NCBI GenBank assembly: GCA_017547805.1
Contig: JAFYOR010000062.1
Coordinates: forward strand, 26,758-90,757
Direction: 5' to 3'
Length of the DNA stretch: 64,000 bases
Source: Clostridia bacterium
GTDB taxonomy: Bacteria; Bacillota; Clostridia; Christensenellales; Aristaeellaceae
Below the pieces are notes generated by a model. That model saw nothing but the letters and a program-made list of their open reading frames with translations, did no database searches and had not been told where the DNA came from. The first letter of the stretch is position 1; each line of letters opens with the position of its first letter. Made by a program: the position numbers and the translations under genes. Below are positions 8,587 to 17,114 of the stretch, one piece after another.

Positions 8587-9291
8587 GTGGCGATATTTGC
8601 AATCGGCGATCTGCATCTGCCGGGCGGCGACGTGAAGCCGATGGATGTCTTTGGCGCTCATTGGGAGAATCACTTTGATCGGATTGCGGCAGACTGGCGC
8701 GAACGGGTATCGCAGGATGACATCGTACTCATTCCGGGCGATATTTCATGGGCCATGCAGCTGCACGCCGCGCTTGAGGACCTGAAGATGATCGCCAGCC
8801 TGCCGGGCAGAATTCTGATTCTGCGGGGCAATCACGACTACTGGTGGTCGTCGCTGACGCAGCTTCGCACGAATCTGCCGGAAAACATGTTTGCCGTGCA
8901 GAACGATGCATTTGACGGCGGCGACGTCGTCTTCTGCGGCACGCGGGGCTGGATGATTCCCGGTTCGTCGGGCACGACGGCTCAGGATGAGAAGCTCTAT
9001 CGCCGGGAAGCGATGCGCCTTGAAATGTCGCTCATGGCGGCGCAGCGGATCGCTCAGGGGCGGCCGATTGTCGCCATGATGCATTATCCGCCGCTGCTGC
9101 CGGAGAATGCAAAAAACGGCACGGCGTTTACCGCCCTGCTCAGCGAGTATGGCGCGGCGCGCTGCGTCTATGGTCATCTGCATGGGCCGAGTGTTCAGCG
9201 CGGCTACAGCGGGATGTACGAGGGCGTCAGATATGATCTGGTGTCCTGCGATGCGCTGGGCTTCAGGCTCAAAGACATCAGCCTTGAATAA
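8587..9291 (+). CDS. Calcineurin-like metallophosphoesterase
   Basis: 234 aa with all metal-binding motifs of the family in order: GDLHL (D-x-H), PGDISW, RGNHDYWW, MHYPP and YGHLHG. It hydrolyses a phosphoester, probably with two Mn or Fe ions, but the substrate is not predictable. GTG start at 8587 follows GGAGGAGAAGAC. It ends just before a strong terminator, so it closes the zinc-ribbon gene operon. Confidence 0.92.
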   Translation: MAIFAIGDLHLPGGDVKPMDVFGAHWENHFDRIAADWRERVSQDDIVLIPGDISWAMQLHAALEDLKMIASLPGRILILRGNHDYWWSSLTQLRTNLPENMFAVQNDAFDGGDVVFCGTRGWMIPGSSGTTAQDEKLYRREAMRLEMSLMAAQRIAQGRPIVAMMHYPPLLPENAKNGTAFTALLSEYGAARCVYGHLHGPSVQRGYSGMYEGVRYDLVSCDALGFRLKDISLE

Positions 9292-9298
9292 CTGAAAA

Positions 9299-9335
9299 CA
9301 AAACGTTCTGCTTTCGGGCAGAACGTTTTGTTGTA
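9299..9335 (+). terminator. Rho-independent terminator
   Basis: A 13-bp perfect stem CAAAACGTTCTGC/GCAGAACGTTTTG follows the phosphoesterase. A second small hairpin GCGGGC-AAT-GCCCGC with seven T follows at 9345-9367, giving tandem terminators. Confidence 0.9.
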
Positions 9336-9528
9336 TATGCTGATGCGGGCAATGCCCGCCTTTTTTTGTTTCCGGGATCATCCGGTGCAAATCGCGCTTA
9401 ATGGTGTAAAAAAGGGAAAAACTGGCAAATTCGGCGGTTTTTGTGCTAAAAAACCGTTTGTTACGCAAATGTTAAGGGTCGACCTAGAAATTTATCAAAT
9501 TATTCGCGGTGTTTTCGCCTCCAAGCCC

Positions 9529-9582
9529 TTGAAAGTGGAGGAAATTTTCAGTAAAATAGCATCAAGTGGTGTAAGATGGTGG
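9529..9582 (+). promoter_or_regulatory. mraZ promoter with MraZ-type operator boxes
   Basis: TTGAAA (9529-9534), 17 bp and TAAAAT (9552-9557) form a strong promoter. AAGTGGAG (9533-9540) overlaps it. TGGTG at 9567 is followed exactly 10 bp later by TGGTG at 9577, the phase expected of MraZ, which binds tandem TGGxG boxes 10 bp apart and represses its own operon. The rest of 9292-9607 holds tandem terminators and an AT-rich hairpin (about 9432-9458) but no gene. Confidence 0.7.
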
Positions 9583-9607
9583 ATTGCAGAGAGGAGGGAT
9601 GCCAGAT

Positions 9608-10060
9608 ATGGCCAATCGGACGTTTTCCGGATCGTTTGACCACTCTCTGGACGGCAAGGGCCGTGTAATCGTCCCTTCATCCTTCCGGGAGGCGTTGGGC
9701 GACGATTTTACCATTACCATCAATCCCAATAAGACAGCCGTGGCGATCTATCCCAAAGAAATGTGGGATCAGCAGCTGGAACGGCTTTCTCATATTAATC
9801 CGATGGATAAGGTTGGCATGCAGTATGAGCGCTACCTGATGAGCGTGTCCTTCTCCGGCAACAGCATGGATGCGCAGGGGCGCGTGCTCGTTCCGGCAAA
9901 GCTGCGCAGCAAGATCGGGCTGACGAGGGATATCGTCTTCGTCGGCCTCAATCATTACATCGAGATTTGGGATGCCGAGGTCTATGCGCAGTTCGAGGCG
10001 CAGACGGAGGAGAACTTCGAGGATCTCGCCGATTATGTTTATCGCAATTATCCGACCTGA
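9608..10060 (+). CDS. mraZ: Transcriptional regulator MraZ
   Basis: 150 aa, two AbrB-like swapped-hairpin units with the DHSLDGKGRVIVP and SMDAQGRVLVPAKLR repeats that define MraZ. It binds its own promoter region and controls the division and cell wall cluster. ATG 9608 is preferred because AGGAGGG lies at 9591-9597; earlier in-frame starts at 9584 and 9599 would place the site too close or absent. It is the first gene of the cluster, as usual, but the normal next gene rsmH is missing. Confidence 0.95.
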   Translation: MANRTFSGSFDHSLDGKGRVIVPSSFREALGDDFTITINPNKTAVAIYPKEMWDQQLERLSHINPMDKVGMQYERYLMSVSFSGNSMDAQGRVLVPAKLRSKIGLTRDIVFVGLNHYIEIWDAEVYAQFEAQTEENFEDLADYVYRNYPT

Positions 10061-10135
10061 TCGCGCATATCTTTGCGCGTAAACCGATAAAGTTGTATGG
10101 CGGAACATCGGCAGATGTTCTTGCCGGAGGGATGG

Positions 10136-10819
10136 GTGAATACACTGATGGCAGGCGCAGGATTGAAAAGAGCAAATCGCGCAAGCTACACGGCGGCTGG
10201 CTATGCTTTTGACGAGCAGGGACGGGAGCTGCTGATTGAGCGCGTGCAGGCTGGCTCTGCGCAGGATCTGCTGCGGGATAATAACCGCGTAGGCTACAGT
10301 GCCGGGGAGCTGGACGGCGACGGTCTGCCATTTTCCTTCTTTGAGGAGGAAGAGAAGCGGGAGAAGCGCAAGGCGAAGGGTTCCCGGGAAACAAAAAAAC
10401 AGCTGACGACGACGGAGCGCATCATCCGCGCTGTCCGCCGTGAACGCGGCGCCGTGGCTGTCTGCTGCGTGCTGCTGGTGCTCAACATCATTCTTCTGTC
10501 CTTTTGGGGGCAGGCGCTGATTGACGGCGTGCGCATTCAGGATAAAATCGACGGATATCAGAGCGGTATCGACGCATACAACAGCGAGATTGCCTCCGCC
10601 CGGGTTGCCATTGGACGCGCGACCAGCGATGAGCGCGTGCGCAACGTGGCGCAGAATGAGCTGGGCATGCTGCGCAAGGAGCGCGTGACGACAGAAAAGA
10701 TTTACATCCAGACGACCGGCATCGTGGCTGCGCAGCAGCCGGCGGCCGAAATACAGGAAAGTACGGGTCTGCTTGACTGGCTGCTTTCCGTGGCGGATAT
10801 TTTCGAATTCATGAGCTGA
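10136..10819 (+). CDS. ftsL: FtsL/DivIC-like division protein with long N-terminal extension
   Basis: Bitopic division protein by position and architecture: a charged cytoplasmic region, one membrane helix (AVCCVLLVLNIILLSFWG), then an extracytoplasmic coiled coil (IQDKIDGYQSGIDAYNSEIA) ending in the RNVAQNELGM motif typical of FtsL/DivIC. The cytoplasmic part is over 100 aa, much longer than in Bacillus FtsL. GTG 10136 follows GGAGG by five bases; an ATG at 10097 lacks a ribosome site but is possible. It stands between mraZ and the PBP gene, the standard ftsL position, and should recruit the septal PBP/FtsW pair. Confidence 0.75.
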   Translation: MNTLMAGAGLKRANRASYTAAGYAFDEQGRELLIERVQAGSAQDLLRDNNRVGYSAGELDGDGLPFSFFEEEEKREKRKAKGSRETKKQLTTTERIIRAVRRERGAVAVCCVLLVLNIILLSFWGQALIDGVRIQDKIDGYQSGIDAYNSEIASARVAIGRATSDERVRNVAQNELGMLRKERVTTEKIYIQTTGIVAAQQPAAEIQESTGLLDWLLSVADIFEFMS

Positions 10820-10846
10820 TTGTTCCTTGTGAAGGGGTGAGAGGGC

Positions 10847-12970
10847 TTGCGTTCAGCGTTGGCCACCGTACGAAAGCGGACGGCAGCGCTGATGGGGGTA
10901 TTCTTTCTCCTCTTTCTTTTCGTGTGTGCGCGTTTGTTTGTGCTGCAGGTGCTGCGTTCGCAGGAACTGACGGGACGCGGCACGGCGCAGTGGACGCGCA
11001 GCGGCATCGTTGCCGCAAGGCGGGGCGACATTCTGGATGCCGACGGCGAGATTCTCGCGCAGTCCATCACCAGCTATATCGCCAGCGCGCGTATGCGCGA
11101 CGTCACGGATCCGCAGGGGCTGGCGCGCGTGCTGGCGCGCGAGCTTGGCGCGGATGAAGAGGAACTGCTCAAAAAACTGGAAAACAAGAACGCGGCGTCT
11201 GTGACGCTCAGACGGCAGGTGCTGCGCGAGGAAGCGGATCGCCTGCGGGCGATCATGGCGGATAAAGAAAACGAAGAATCTGCCTGCTTGAACGGACTTG
11301 TATTTGACGAAGACGTCAGCAGGTGGTATCCTATGGGGACGAGTCTTGCGCAGGTGCTCGGTCTGTGCAATGTGGACGGCGTAGGGCAAAGCGGGCTCGA
11401 GCTCAGATATGACGATGTGCTTGCCGGCGAACCCGGCAAGCTGGTGACCGAGGTGGACGCGCGGGCCAGGACGCTGCCTGACGGCGTGACGCTCTACATT
11501 CCCTCGCAGCCGGGCAACTCGATTCAGCTGACGATTGACCGCGAGGTGCAGTCCGCCGTTGAGCGCGCGGTGCGCGAATGCGCCGCTGTCAACGAGGCGA
11601 GCGGCGTGCAGGCGATCGTCATGGATGTGGACACGGGCGCTGTGCTGGCGATGGCGATGATGCCGACATACGATCCGGCGCAGCCGCCGCGGCAGGATAT
11701 CGATGCGCTCAACGAGCTGATGCGCATCACCGTCCTGAGCGACGTATACGAACCCGGTTCCACATTCAAGATGCTGACCGCCGCCGCGGCGATTGACGCG
11801 GGGCTGACGAATCCGCAGGAGGGGTTTTACTGCTCGGGCCGCATCACGGTCAATGGAAGCACGGTCAGATGCTGGGGCGCGCCGCACGGCGCACAGTCCA
11901 TGCAGAAGGCGCTGCAAAACTCCTGCAACCCGGTGTTCACCCAGCTGGCGCTGCGTCTGGGCAGCGATACGCTGTATCGCTACCTGTATGCATTTGGTCT
12001 GGGAAAACGGACGGGGATTGATTTATATGGCGAAGCGTCGGGCATACTGATCTCGCAGACGCGCGTAAAGGATGTGGATCTGGCGCGCATCGGCTTTGGT
12101 CAGAGCGTGGCGGTGACGCCGATCCAGATGATTGCGGCAGCCTGCGCTGTTGTCAACGGCGGGCGGCTGATGCAGCCGTATCTGGTTAAGGCGATTCTGG
12201 ACAGCGAGGGCGGGGTCGTGGAGACGGTCAGCCCGAAGGTGGTATCCACCCCGATTACGCCGCAGACGAGCGCGACGATGCGCACGCTTCTGGGCAGCGT
12301 TGTGTCCGACGGCGGCGGAAAAAACGCGAAGGTGGACGGGTGGTCCGTCGGCGGAAAGACGGGCACCGCGCAGATATACAGGAACGGAAAGATCGAAACC
12401 AATCTTCACATTGGATCCTTTGTCGGCTTTGCGCCGGTTGAGGATCCGCAGGTCGCCGTGCTGGTGATCGTTGACGAGGCGCAGGTGAAGCCTGATTACG
12501 GCGGCACGACAGCGGCGCCGTTTGCCGCGCAGATTCTGTCCGAAATCCTGCCGATTCTGGGGATTCCCCAAACGGATGGGTCCGCGCAGCGCGCGCAGGT
12601 GACCATGCCGGATGTAACGGGCATGAACACGACCGATGCAAAGGCCATATTGCGGGAGCTGGGCATCGATAGCGTGACGGACGGAACGCGCCGGACCGTC
12701 ACCGGTCAGCTGCCGCCGGCAGGCGTGCAGGTGCCCGAAGGCTTCTGCGCGATGCTCTATGTGATGGGTGAAGAAGCGCCCGGTGCGCAGGATTATACGC
12801 AGGTACCCAATGTGATCAACATGTCCATGCGAAATGCAGCGAAGGCCATCCGCGAGGCGGGGCTCGTGATGCTATCGCAGGGCGAAGGAATAGCCGCAGG
12901 GCAAAGCCCTGCCGCAGGCAGTTACGCGGCGGCGGGGGAAACGGTTACGGTGACGTTTGAAATGCCGTAA
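10847..12970 (+). CDS. Class B penicillin-binding protein (FtsI/SpoVD type) with PASTA domains
   Basis: 707 aa transpeptidase that cross-links peptidoglycan at the septum or in the spore cortex. N-terminal membrane anchor, dimerisation domain beginning RRGDILDADG, catalytic domain with STFK (Ser305, Lys308), SCN (359-361) and KTG (504-506), then two PASTA repeats (about 582-645 and 650-707). TTG start at 10847 follows GGGGTGAGAGGG. Only one such gene lies before murE, whereas Bacillus has pbpB and spoVD in tandem, so it may serve both septation and sporulation here. PASTA domains are known in SpoVD and in PBP2x. Confidence 0.93.
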   Translation: MRSALATVRKRTAALMGVFFLLFLFVCARLFVLQVLRSQELTGRGTAQWTRSGIVAARRGDILDADGEILAQSITSYIASARMRDVTDPQGLARVLARELGADEEELLKKLENKNAASVTLRRQVLREEADRLRAIMADKENEESACLNGLVFDEDVSRWYPMGTSLAQVLGLCNVDGVGQSGLELRYDDVLAGEPGKLVTEVDARARTLPDGVTLYIPSQPGNSIQLTIDREVQSAVERAVRECAAVNEASGVQAIVMDVDTGAVLAMAMMPTYDPAQPPRQDIDALNELMRITVLSDVYEPGSTFKMLTAAAAIDAGLTNPQEGFYCSGRITVNGSTVRCWGAPHGAQSMQKALQNSCNPVFTQLALRLGSDTLYRYLYAFGLGKRTGIDLYGEASGILISQTRVKDVDLARIGFGQSVAVTPIQMIAAACAVVNGGRLMQPYLVKAILDSEGGVVETVSPKVVSTPITPQTSATMRTLLGSVVSDGGGKNAKVDGWSVGGKTGTAQIYRNGKIETNLHIGSFVGFAPVEDPQVAVLVIVDEAQVKPDYGGTTAAPFAAQILSEILPILGIPQTDGSAQRAQVTMPDVTGMNTTDAKAILRELGIDSVTDGTRRTVTGQLPPAGVQVPEGFCAMLYVMGEEAPGAQDYTQVPNVINMSMRNAAKAIREAGLVMLSQGEGIAAGQSPAAGSYAAAGETVTVTFEMP

Positions 12971-12998
12971 AGCGAATGCAGATGATGGAGGCTTGAAT

Positions 12999-14477
12999 AT
13001 GAATCTCACGCAATTGACGATAGGCATGCCGGAACTGATTGAAATCACGTGCGGCGCGGATACGGAGATCACCGCCCTGACGGCGGACTCCCGGGCAAAA
13101 TGCAAAAACGGTCTGTTTTTCTGCATTTGCGGCGGACGCGTGGACGCGCATGATTTCGCGCCGCAGGCGCTTGAAAACGGCTGCACGGCGCTGGTCGTTG
13201 AGCGCAAGCTGGATCTTCCGTGTCCGCAGATCGTCGTCACCGACGTGCGCGCGGCGATGACGCGCATCGCCAGCGCCTTCAACGGTCATCCCGAGCGCCG
13301 TATGCGCCTGATCGGCGTGACCGGCACGAAGGGAAAGACGACCACAACCTTCCTGCTCAAGGGCGTTTTTGAGGCGGCGGGCATGCGCTGCGGCATCATC
13401 GGCACGACCGGCTGCATTGCCGGCGACACCAAGCTGCCCAGCAAGCTGACCACGCCGGATCCCATCGAGATGTTCAAGATCCTGCGCATCATGGCGGATG
13501 CGGGCGTTCAGGTTGTCTGTATGGAGGTTTCTGCGCATGCGCTGTATCTGCGCAAGCTTGTGGGCGTCTCCTTTGAGGCGGCGGCGTATACCAATCTGTC
13601 GCAGGACCACCTTGATTTCTTTGGTTCGATGGAGAACTACTTCGCAGCCAAGCGGCTTCTTTTCTCCGACGGTCTGGCGCGCAATGCGGCGGTGAACGTG
13701 GACGAAGAAACGGCGCAGGATGTTCTCAGCGACGTCAACTGCCCGCTGATGACCTATGGCATCAGCACGCCTGCGGATCTCTTCGCCCGCGATATTGAGA
13801 TCACGGAGAGCGGCGTGTCCTTCACGCTCAACCTGCGCAATCTGCATACCGAGCGCATCCATCTGCTGCTGACCGGTATGTTCAACGTGTACAATGCGCT
13901 GGTTGCGGCGGCCTGCGCGCTGATTCTTGGCGTGTCGATGGCGGATATCAAGAAGGGTCTTGAGAGCGTCGTGTGCGTGCCCGGCCGCGTGGAGATGCTG
14001 GAAACGCAGACGCCGTACCGCATGATTCTTGACTATTCCCACTCGCCGGACGCGCTTGAAAACATTCTGAAGACCGTGCGCGAATTCTGCCGCGGGAAGC
14101 TGATTCTCGTCTTTGGCTGCGGCGGCGACCGCGACAAGGGCAAGCGTGCCAAGATGGGCGAAATCGCCGGCAAACTGGCCGATTATTCCATTCTCACCAG
14201 CGATAATCCGCGCTTTGAGGATCCGATGACGATTCTTGATGCGATTGAGAAGGGAATTGAACCCACCGGGGCGAAATATGAGATTATCGAAAACCGGCGC
14301 GAGGCAATCCGTCAGGCCATGGAGATGGCTGTTGGCGGGGATATTGTCGTGCTCGCCGGCAAAGGCCATGAAACGTATCAGGAGATCTGCGGCGTGAAGT
14401 ATCCGTTTGACGAAAAGGTGATCGTTGAGGAGCTTCATCAGGAGATCAAGGCCGAAGAGACGCTTTCCGGCGTCTGA
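12999..14477 (+). CDS. murE: UDP-MurNAc-tripeptide synthetase, meso-diaminopimelate type
   Basis: Adds the third residue to UDP-MurNAc-L-Ala-D-Glu using ATP in the cytoplasm. 492 aa, with P-loop TGTKGKTTT, the Mur ligase central domain and the C-terminal SDNPR motif. DNPR is characteristic of enzymes that use meso-diaminopimelate rather than lysine, so the wall is predicted to be DAP-type. ATG 12999 follows GGAGG by seven bases; an in-frame ATG at 12957 lies inside the previous gene. murF, usually next, is absent. Confidence 0.95.
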   Translation: MNLTQLTIGMPELIEITCGADTEITALTADSRAKCKNGLFFCICGGRVDAHDFAPQALENGCTALVVERKLDLPCPQIVVTDVRAAMTRIASAFNGHPERRMRLIGVTGTKGKTTTTFLLKGVFEAAGMRCGIIGTTGCIAGDTKLPSKLTTPDPIEMFKILRIMADAGVQVVCMEVSAHALYLRKLVGVSFEAAAYTNLSQDHLDFFGSMENYFAAKRLLFSDGLARNAAVNVDEETAQDVLSDVNCPLMTYGISTPADLFARDIEITESGVSFTLNLRNLHTERIHLLLTGMFNVYNALVAAACALILGVSMADIKKGLESVVCVPGRVEMLETQTPYRMILDYSHSPDALENILKTVREFCRGKLILVFGCGGDRDKGKRAKMGEIAGKLADYSILTSDNPRFEDPMTILDAIEKGIEPTGAKYEIIENRREAIRQAMEMAVGGDIVVLAGKGHETYQEICGVKYPFDEKVIVEELHQEIKAEETLSGV

Positions 14478-14521
14478 ATACACACCGCGCATCCTGCGCG
14501 CGGGGATTCGGAGGAACAACC

Positions 14522-15493
14522 ATGCAAAGGATGATGGGAACCCTGCTGATCGCGTTTGTGCTCGGCGTTGTCCTGGGCAAGCTGCTGCTGCCCGTGCTGC
14601 ACAGGCTGAAATTCGGTCAGAACATCTATGAACTGGCGCCCGAGGCGCACAAAAAGAAGCAGGGCACGCCGATCATGGGCGGACTGGTGTTTGCCGGTGC
14701 GTTCATCATTGCCGCGCTGCTGATGAATGATTATTCCATGCCGGTGTGGCAGAACATGACGCTGGCGATGATGCTCATGGCGCTTGGCAACATGTTCATC
14801 GGCTTTGCCGACGACATGACCAAAATCCGCCGGGGCAAAAACGGCGGCCTGACGCCCAAGCAGAAGATGTTTTTCCAGACGATTCTGGCGCTGGCGTTCT
14901 CCCTGTATTGCTATTTCCATCCGCAGGTCGGCAGCGTGATTGAGATTCCGTTCCTGCGCACGCAGCTGGATCTGGGCATCCTGTATGTGCCGATCATGAT
15001 GTTCATCATCGTGGGTACGACCAACAGCGCGAACCTGCTGGACGGTCTTGACGGCCTGCTGACCAGCGTGTCCATCGTCGATTTTGCCGCGCTGAGCGTG
15101 CTTGCCGCCGTCGCCGGGCTTTCCGGCCTTGGCGTGGGCTGCGCGGCGCTGTGCGGCGGCCTGATGGGCTTCCTCATCTATAACGTCAATCCGGCGAAGA
15201 TGTTCATGGGCGATACCGGCTCCATGTTCATCGGCGGCGCGGTGGTCGCCGCGGCGATGATGCTCAGGCAGCCGCTGATCCTCGTGCTGATCGCCTTCTG
15301 GATGTTCATGAGCACCCTGTCCGTCATCATTCAGGTGACGTACTTTAAGAAGACGGGCGGAAAGCGCATCTTCAAGATGTCCCCGATTCACCATCACTTT
15401 GAGCTGTGCGGCATGAGCGAGGTGCGCATCGTAGCGATGTACATGATGACGACTGCCGTGCTGTGCATCATCACGCTGATGGGCATCCTTTAA
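14522..15493 (+). CDS. mraY: Phospho-MurNAc-pentapeptide translocase
   Basis: Integral membrane enzyme that transfers phospho-MurNAc-pentapeptide to undecaprenyl phosphate, forming lipid I. 323 aa with about ten membrane helices. Conserved sites: FADDMTKIRRGKNGGL, NLLDGLDGL, the MFMGDTGSM metal site and the HHHFEL histidine loop near the C-terminus. The ATG follows CGGAGG. It lies between murE and murD in the cluster. Confidence 0.96.
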   Translation: MQRMMGTLLIAFVLGVVLGKLLLPVLHRLKFGQNIYELAPEAHKKKQGTPIMGGLVFAGAFIIAALLMNDYSMPVWQNMTLAMMLMALGNMFIGFADDMTKIRRGKNGGLTPKQKMFFQTILALAFSLYCYFHPQVGSVIEIPFLRTQLDLGILYVPIMMFIIVGTTNSANLLDGLDGLLTSVSIVDFAALSVLAAVAGLSGLGVGCAALCGGLMGFLIYNVNPAKMFMGDTGSMFIGGAVVAAAMMLRQPLILVLIAFWMFMSTLSVIIQVTYFKKTGGKRIFKMSPIHHHFELCGMSEVRIVAMYMMTTAVLCIITLMGIL

Positions 15494-15564
15494 TCCGCAC
15501 TTTCCTGTATTGCAGATATAACGGTCATTTTCGCGGAACGCCTGGGGCTAAAGGCGTCCGCCGG

Positions 15565-15602
15565 AACCCGGCTTTGGCATATTGGCCGAGGCCGGGTTTT
15601 GC
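15565..15602 (+). terminator. Possible terminator or attenuator between mraY and murD
   Basis: AACCCGGC (15565-15572) pairs with GCCGGGTT (15591-15598), followed by only a short T run. It lies inside the dcw cluster, so read-through or partial attenuation is more likely than a full stop. Confidence 0.45.
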
Positions 15603-15633
15603 CGTAGACCGACAAAAGAATGGAGGTTTTCTG

Positions 15634-17004
15634 ATGAACTTGACGGAGATGAAAAACAAGCGCGTTATGATCTGCGGCATGGCCCGCAGCGGCATTGCGG
15701 CGGCAAAGCTGCTGCTTTCCATGGGCGCCGTGGTGACGATCAGCGACCTGAAGGAAGAGGCGAAATTCGGCGCGGATCTTGACGAGCTGCGCACGGAAAA
15801 CTGCATCTTTGCGCTGGGCTGCCCGCCGGATGCATATATTGAAAAGCAGGACATGATGGTCATCAGCCCGGGCATCGCCTTTGCCAAGCCCTTTGTGCAG
15901 AAGGCCGTTGAGGCGGGCGTGGAGGTCATCGGCGAGCTGGAGCTGGGCGCGCGCCGGATGTGCGGCGAGCTGGTCGCCATCACCGGCACGAACGGAAAGA
16001 CGACGACCACGACGCTGGTGGGCGAATTCTTCAAGGCGGCGGGCAGAACCACGCACGTCGTGGGCAACATCGGCTACCCGATCACGGCGGCCGCCGGCGA
16101 ATCCACCAATGAGGACGTGACCGTGGCGGAGGTCAGCTCCTACCAGTGCGAGACGATCAGGGAGTTCCATCCGCAGGTTGGCGCGGTGCTCAATATCACC
16201 GAGGATCACCTTGCGCGTCACGGCACGATGGAATGCTATGTGGCGATGAAGCGCCGGATCTTTGCGCAGCAGGAAGCGCATGATTACGCGGTGTTTAACT
16301 ACGACGATGCGACCTGCCGGGAGATGGCCGAAGGGCTGACGGCGAAGATCGCGTGGTTCTCGCGCACGCAGCAGGTTTCCTTCGGCGCGTGCGTCATGGA
16401 TGGAAACATCGTGCTCAGAGCGGGCGGCGAGCATGTCGTCTGCGCCTGCGACGAGGTGCTGATCCCCGGTCCGCATAATCTGGAAAACGCGCTGGCGGCG
16501 GTCACCATCGCGGGTCTTCTGGGCGTCAGGCCTGAAACGATGCGCGAGGTGCTCAAGACGTTCTCCGGCGTTGAACACCGCATCGAGACGGTCAGGACGA
16601 TCGACGGCGTGACGTGGATCAACGACTCGAAGGGAACGAACGTCGATTCGACCCTCAAGGCGATTGACACGATGACCAGACCCACCGTGCTGATCCTCGG
16701 CGGCAGCGACAAGAAGACAAACTTTGATCCGCTGGCGCAGGCGATTGTACAAAGCGGAAACATCATCCATTGCGTGCTTATCGGCGACACCGCGCAGCAG
16801 ATCAGTCAGTCGCTTGATCGCGCGGGCTATACGGCGTATGAGCTGGCGGGTTACGATTTTGACGACTGCATCGCGCGCTGCCGCGCAGCCGCCGTTCCGG
16901 GCGGCAATGTGCTGCTGTCTCCTGCCTGCGCAAGCTTTGATATGTTTGTGGATTACGAAGACCGCGGCAGAGTATTTAAGAAGAAAATTATGGGATTAAA
17001 ATGA
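15634..17004 (+). CDS. murD: UDP-MurNAc-L-Ala-D-Glu ligase
   Basis: Adds D-glutamate to UDP-MurNAc-L-Ala with ATP. 456 aa: N-terminal Rossmann-like domain (VMICGMARSGIAAAKLL), P-loop TGTNGKTTTT, the central-domain NITEDHLARHG, and the C-terminal WINDSKGTN and GGSDKK motifs. ATG 15634 follows TGGAGG; the frame is open upstream but that stretch overlaps mraY in another frame and is not homologous. Third peptidoglycan precursor gene of the cluster. Confidence 0.95.
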   Translation: MNLTEMKNKRVMICGMARSGIAAAKLLLSMGAVVTISDLKEEAKFGADLDELRTENCIFALGCPPDAYIEKQDMMVISPGIAFAKPFVQKAVEAGVEVIGELELGARRMCGELVAITGTNGKTTTTTLVGEFFKAAGRTTHVVGNIGYPITAAAGESTNEDVTVAEVSSYQCETIREFHPQVGAVLNITEDHLARHGTMECYVAMKRRIFAQQEAHDYAVFNYDDATCREMAEGLTAKIAWFSRTQQVSFGACVMDGNIVLRAGGEHVVCACDEVLIPGPHNLENALAAVTIAGLLGVRPETMREVLKTFSGVEHRIETVRTIDGVTWINDSKGTNVDSTLKAIDTMTRPTVLILGGSDKKTNFDPLAQAIVQSGNIIHCVLIGDTAQQISQSLDRAGYTAYELAGYDFDDCIARCRAAAVPGGNVLLSPACASFDMFVDYEDRGRVFKKKIMGLK

Positions 17005-17050
17005 GGCGTTCGCTCGTTTTGGTATAAAGCGCATCGTGAAGGATACAGCT

Positions 17051-17110
17051 TGCCCCTCCCGGCATGCATGAAATACGCAGGAACGATTTCTATGCATCAA
17101 GGAGGGGGAA
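17051..17110 (+). promoter_or_regulatory. Long hairpin covering the ftsW ribosome site
   Basis: CCCCTCC (17053-17059) is complementary to GGAGGGG (17101-17107), which is the ftsW Shine-Dalgarno sequence. Between them ATGCATGAAAT (17064-17074) pairs with ATTTC-T-ATGCAT (17086-17097) with one bulge. The combined stem would hide the ribosome site. Confidence 0.6.
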
Positions 17111-17114
17111 GGAT

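Noticed and set aside
9328-9639. Frame of about 100 codons over the mraZ promoter
   Set aside because: Crosses the terminator and promoter elements and has no ribosome site; the mraZ frame is clearly the coding one.
12945-14519. Minus-strand frame of 524 codons opposite murE
   Set aside because: Complement of a gene with intact Mur-ligase motifs; no signal of its own.
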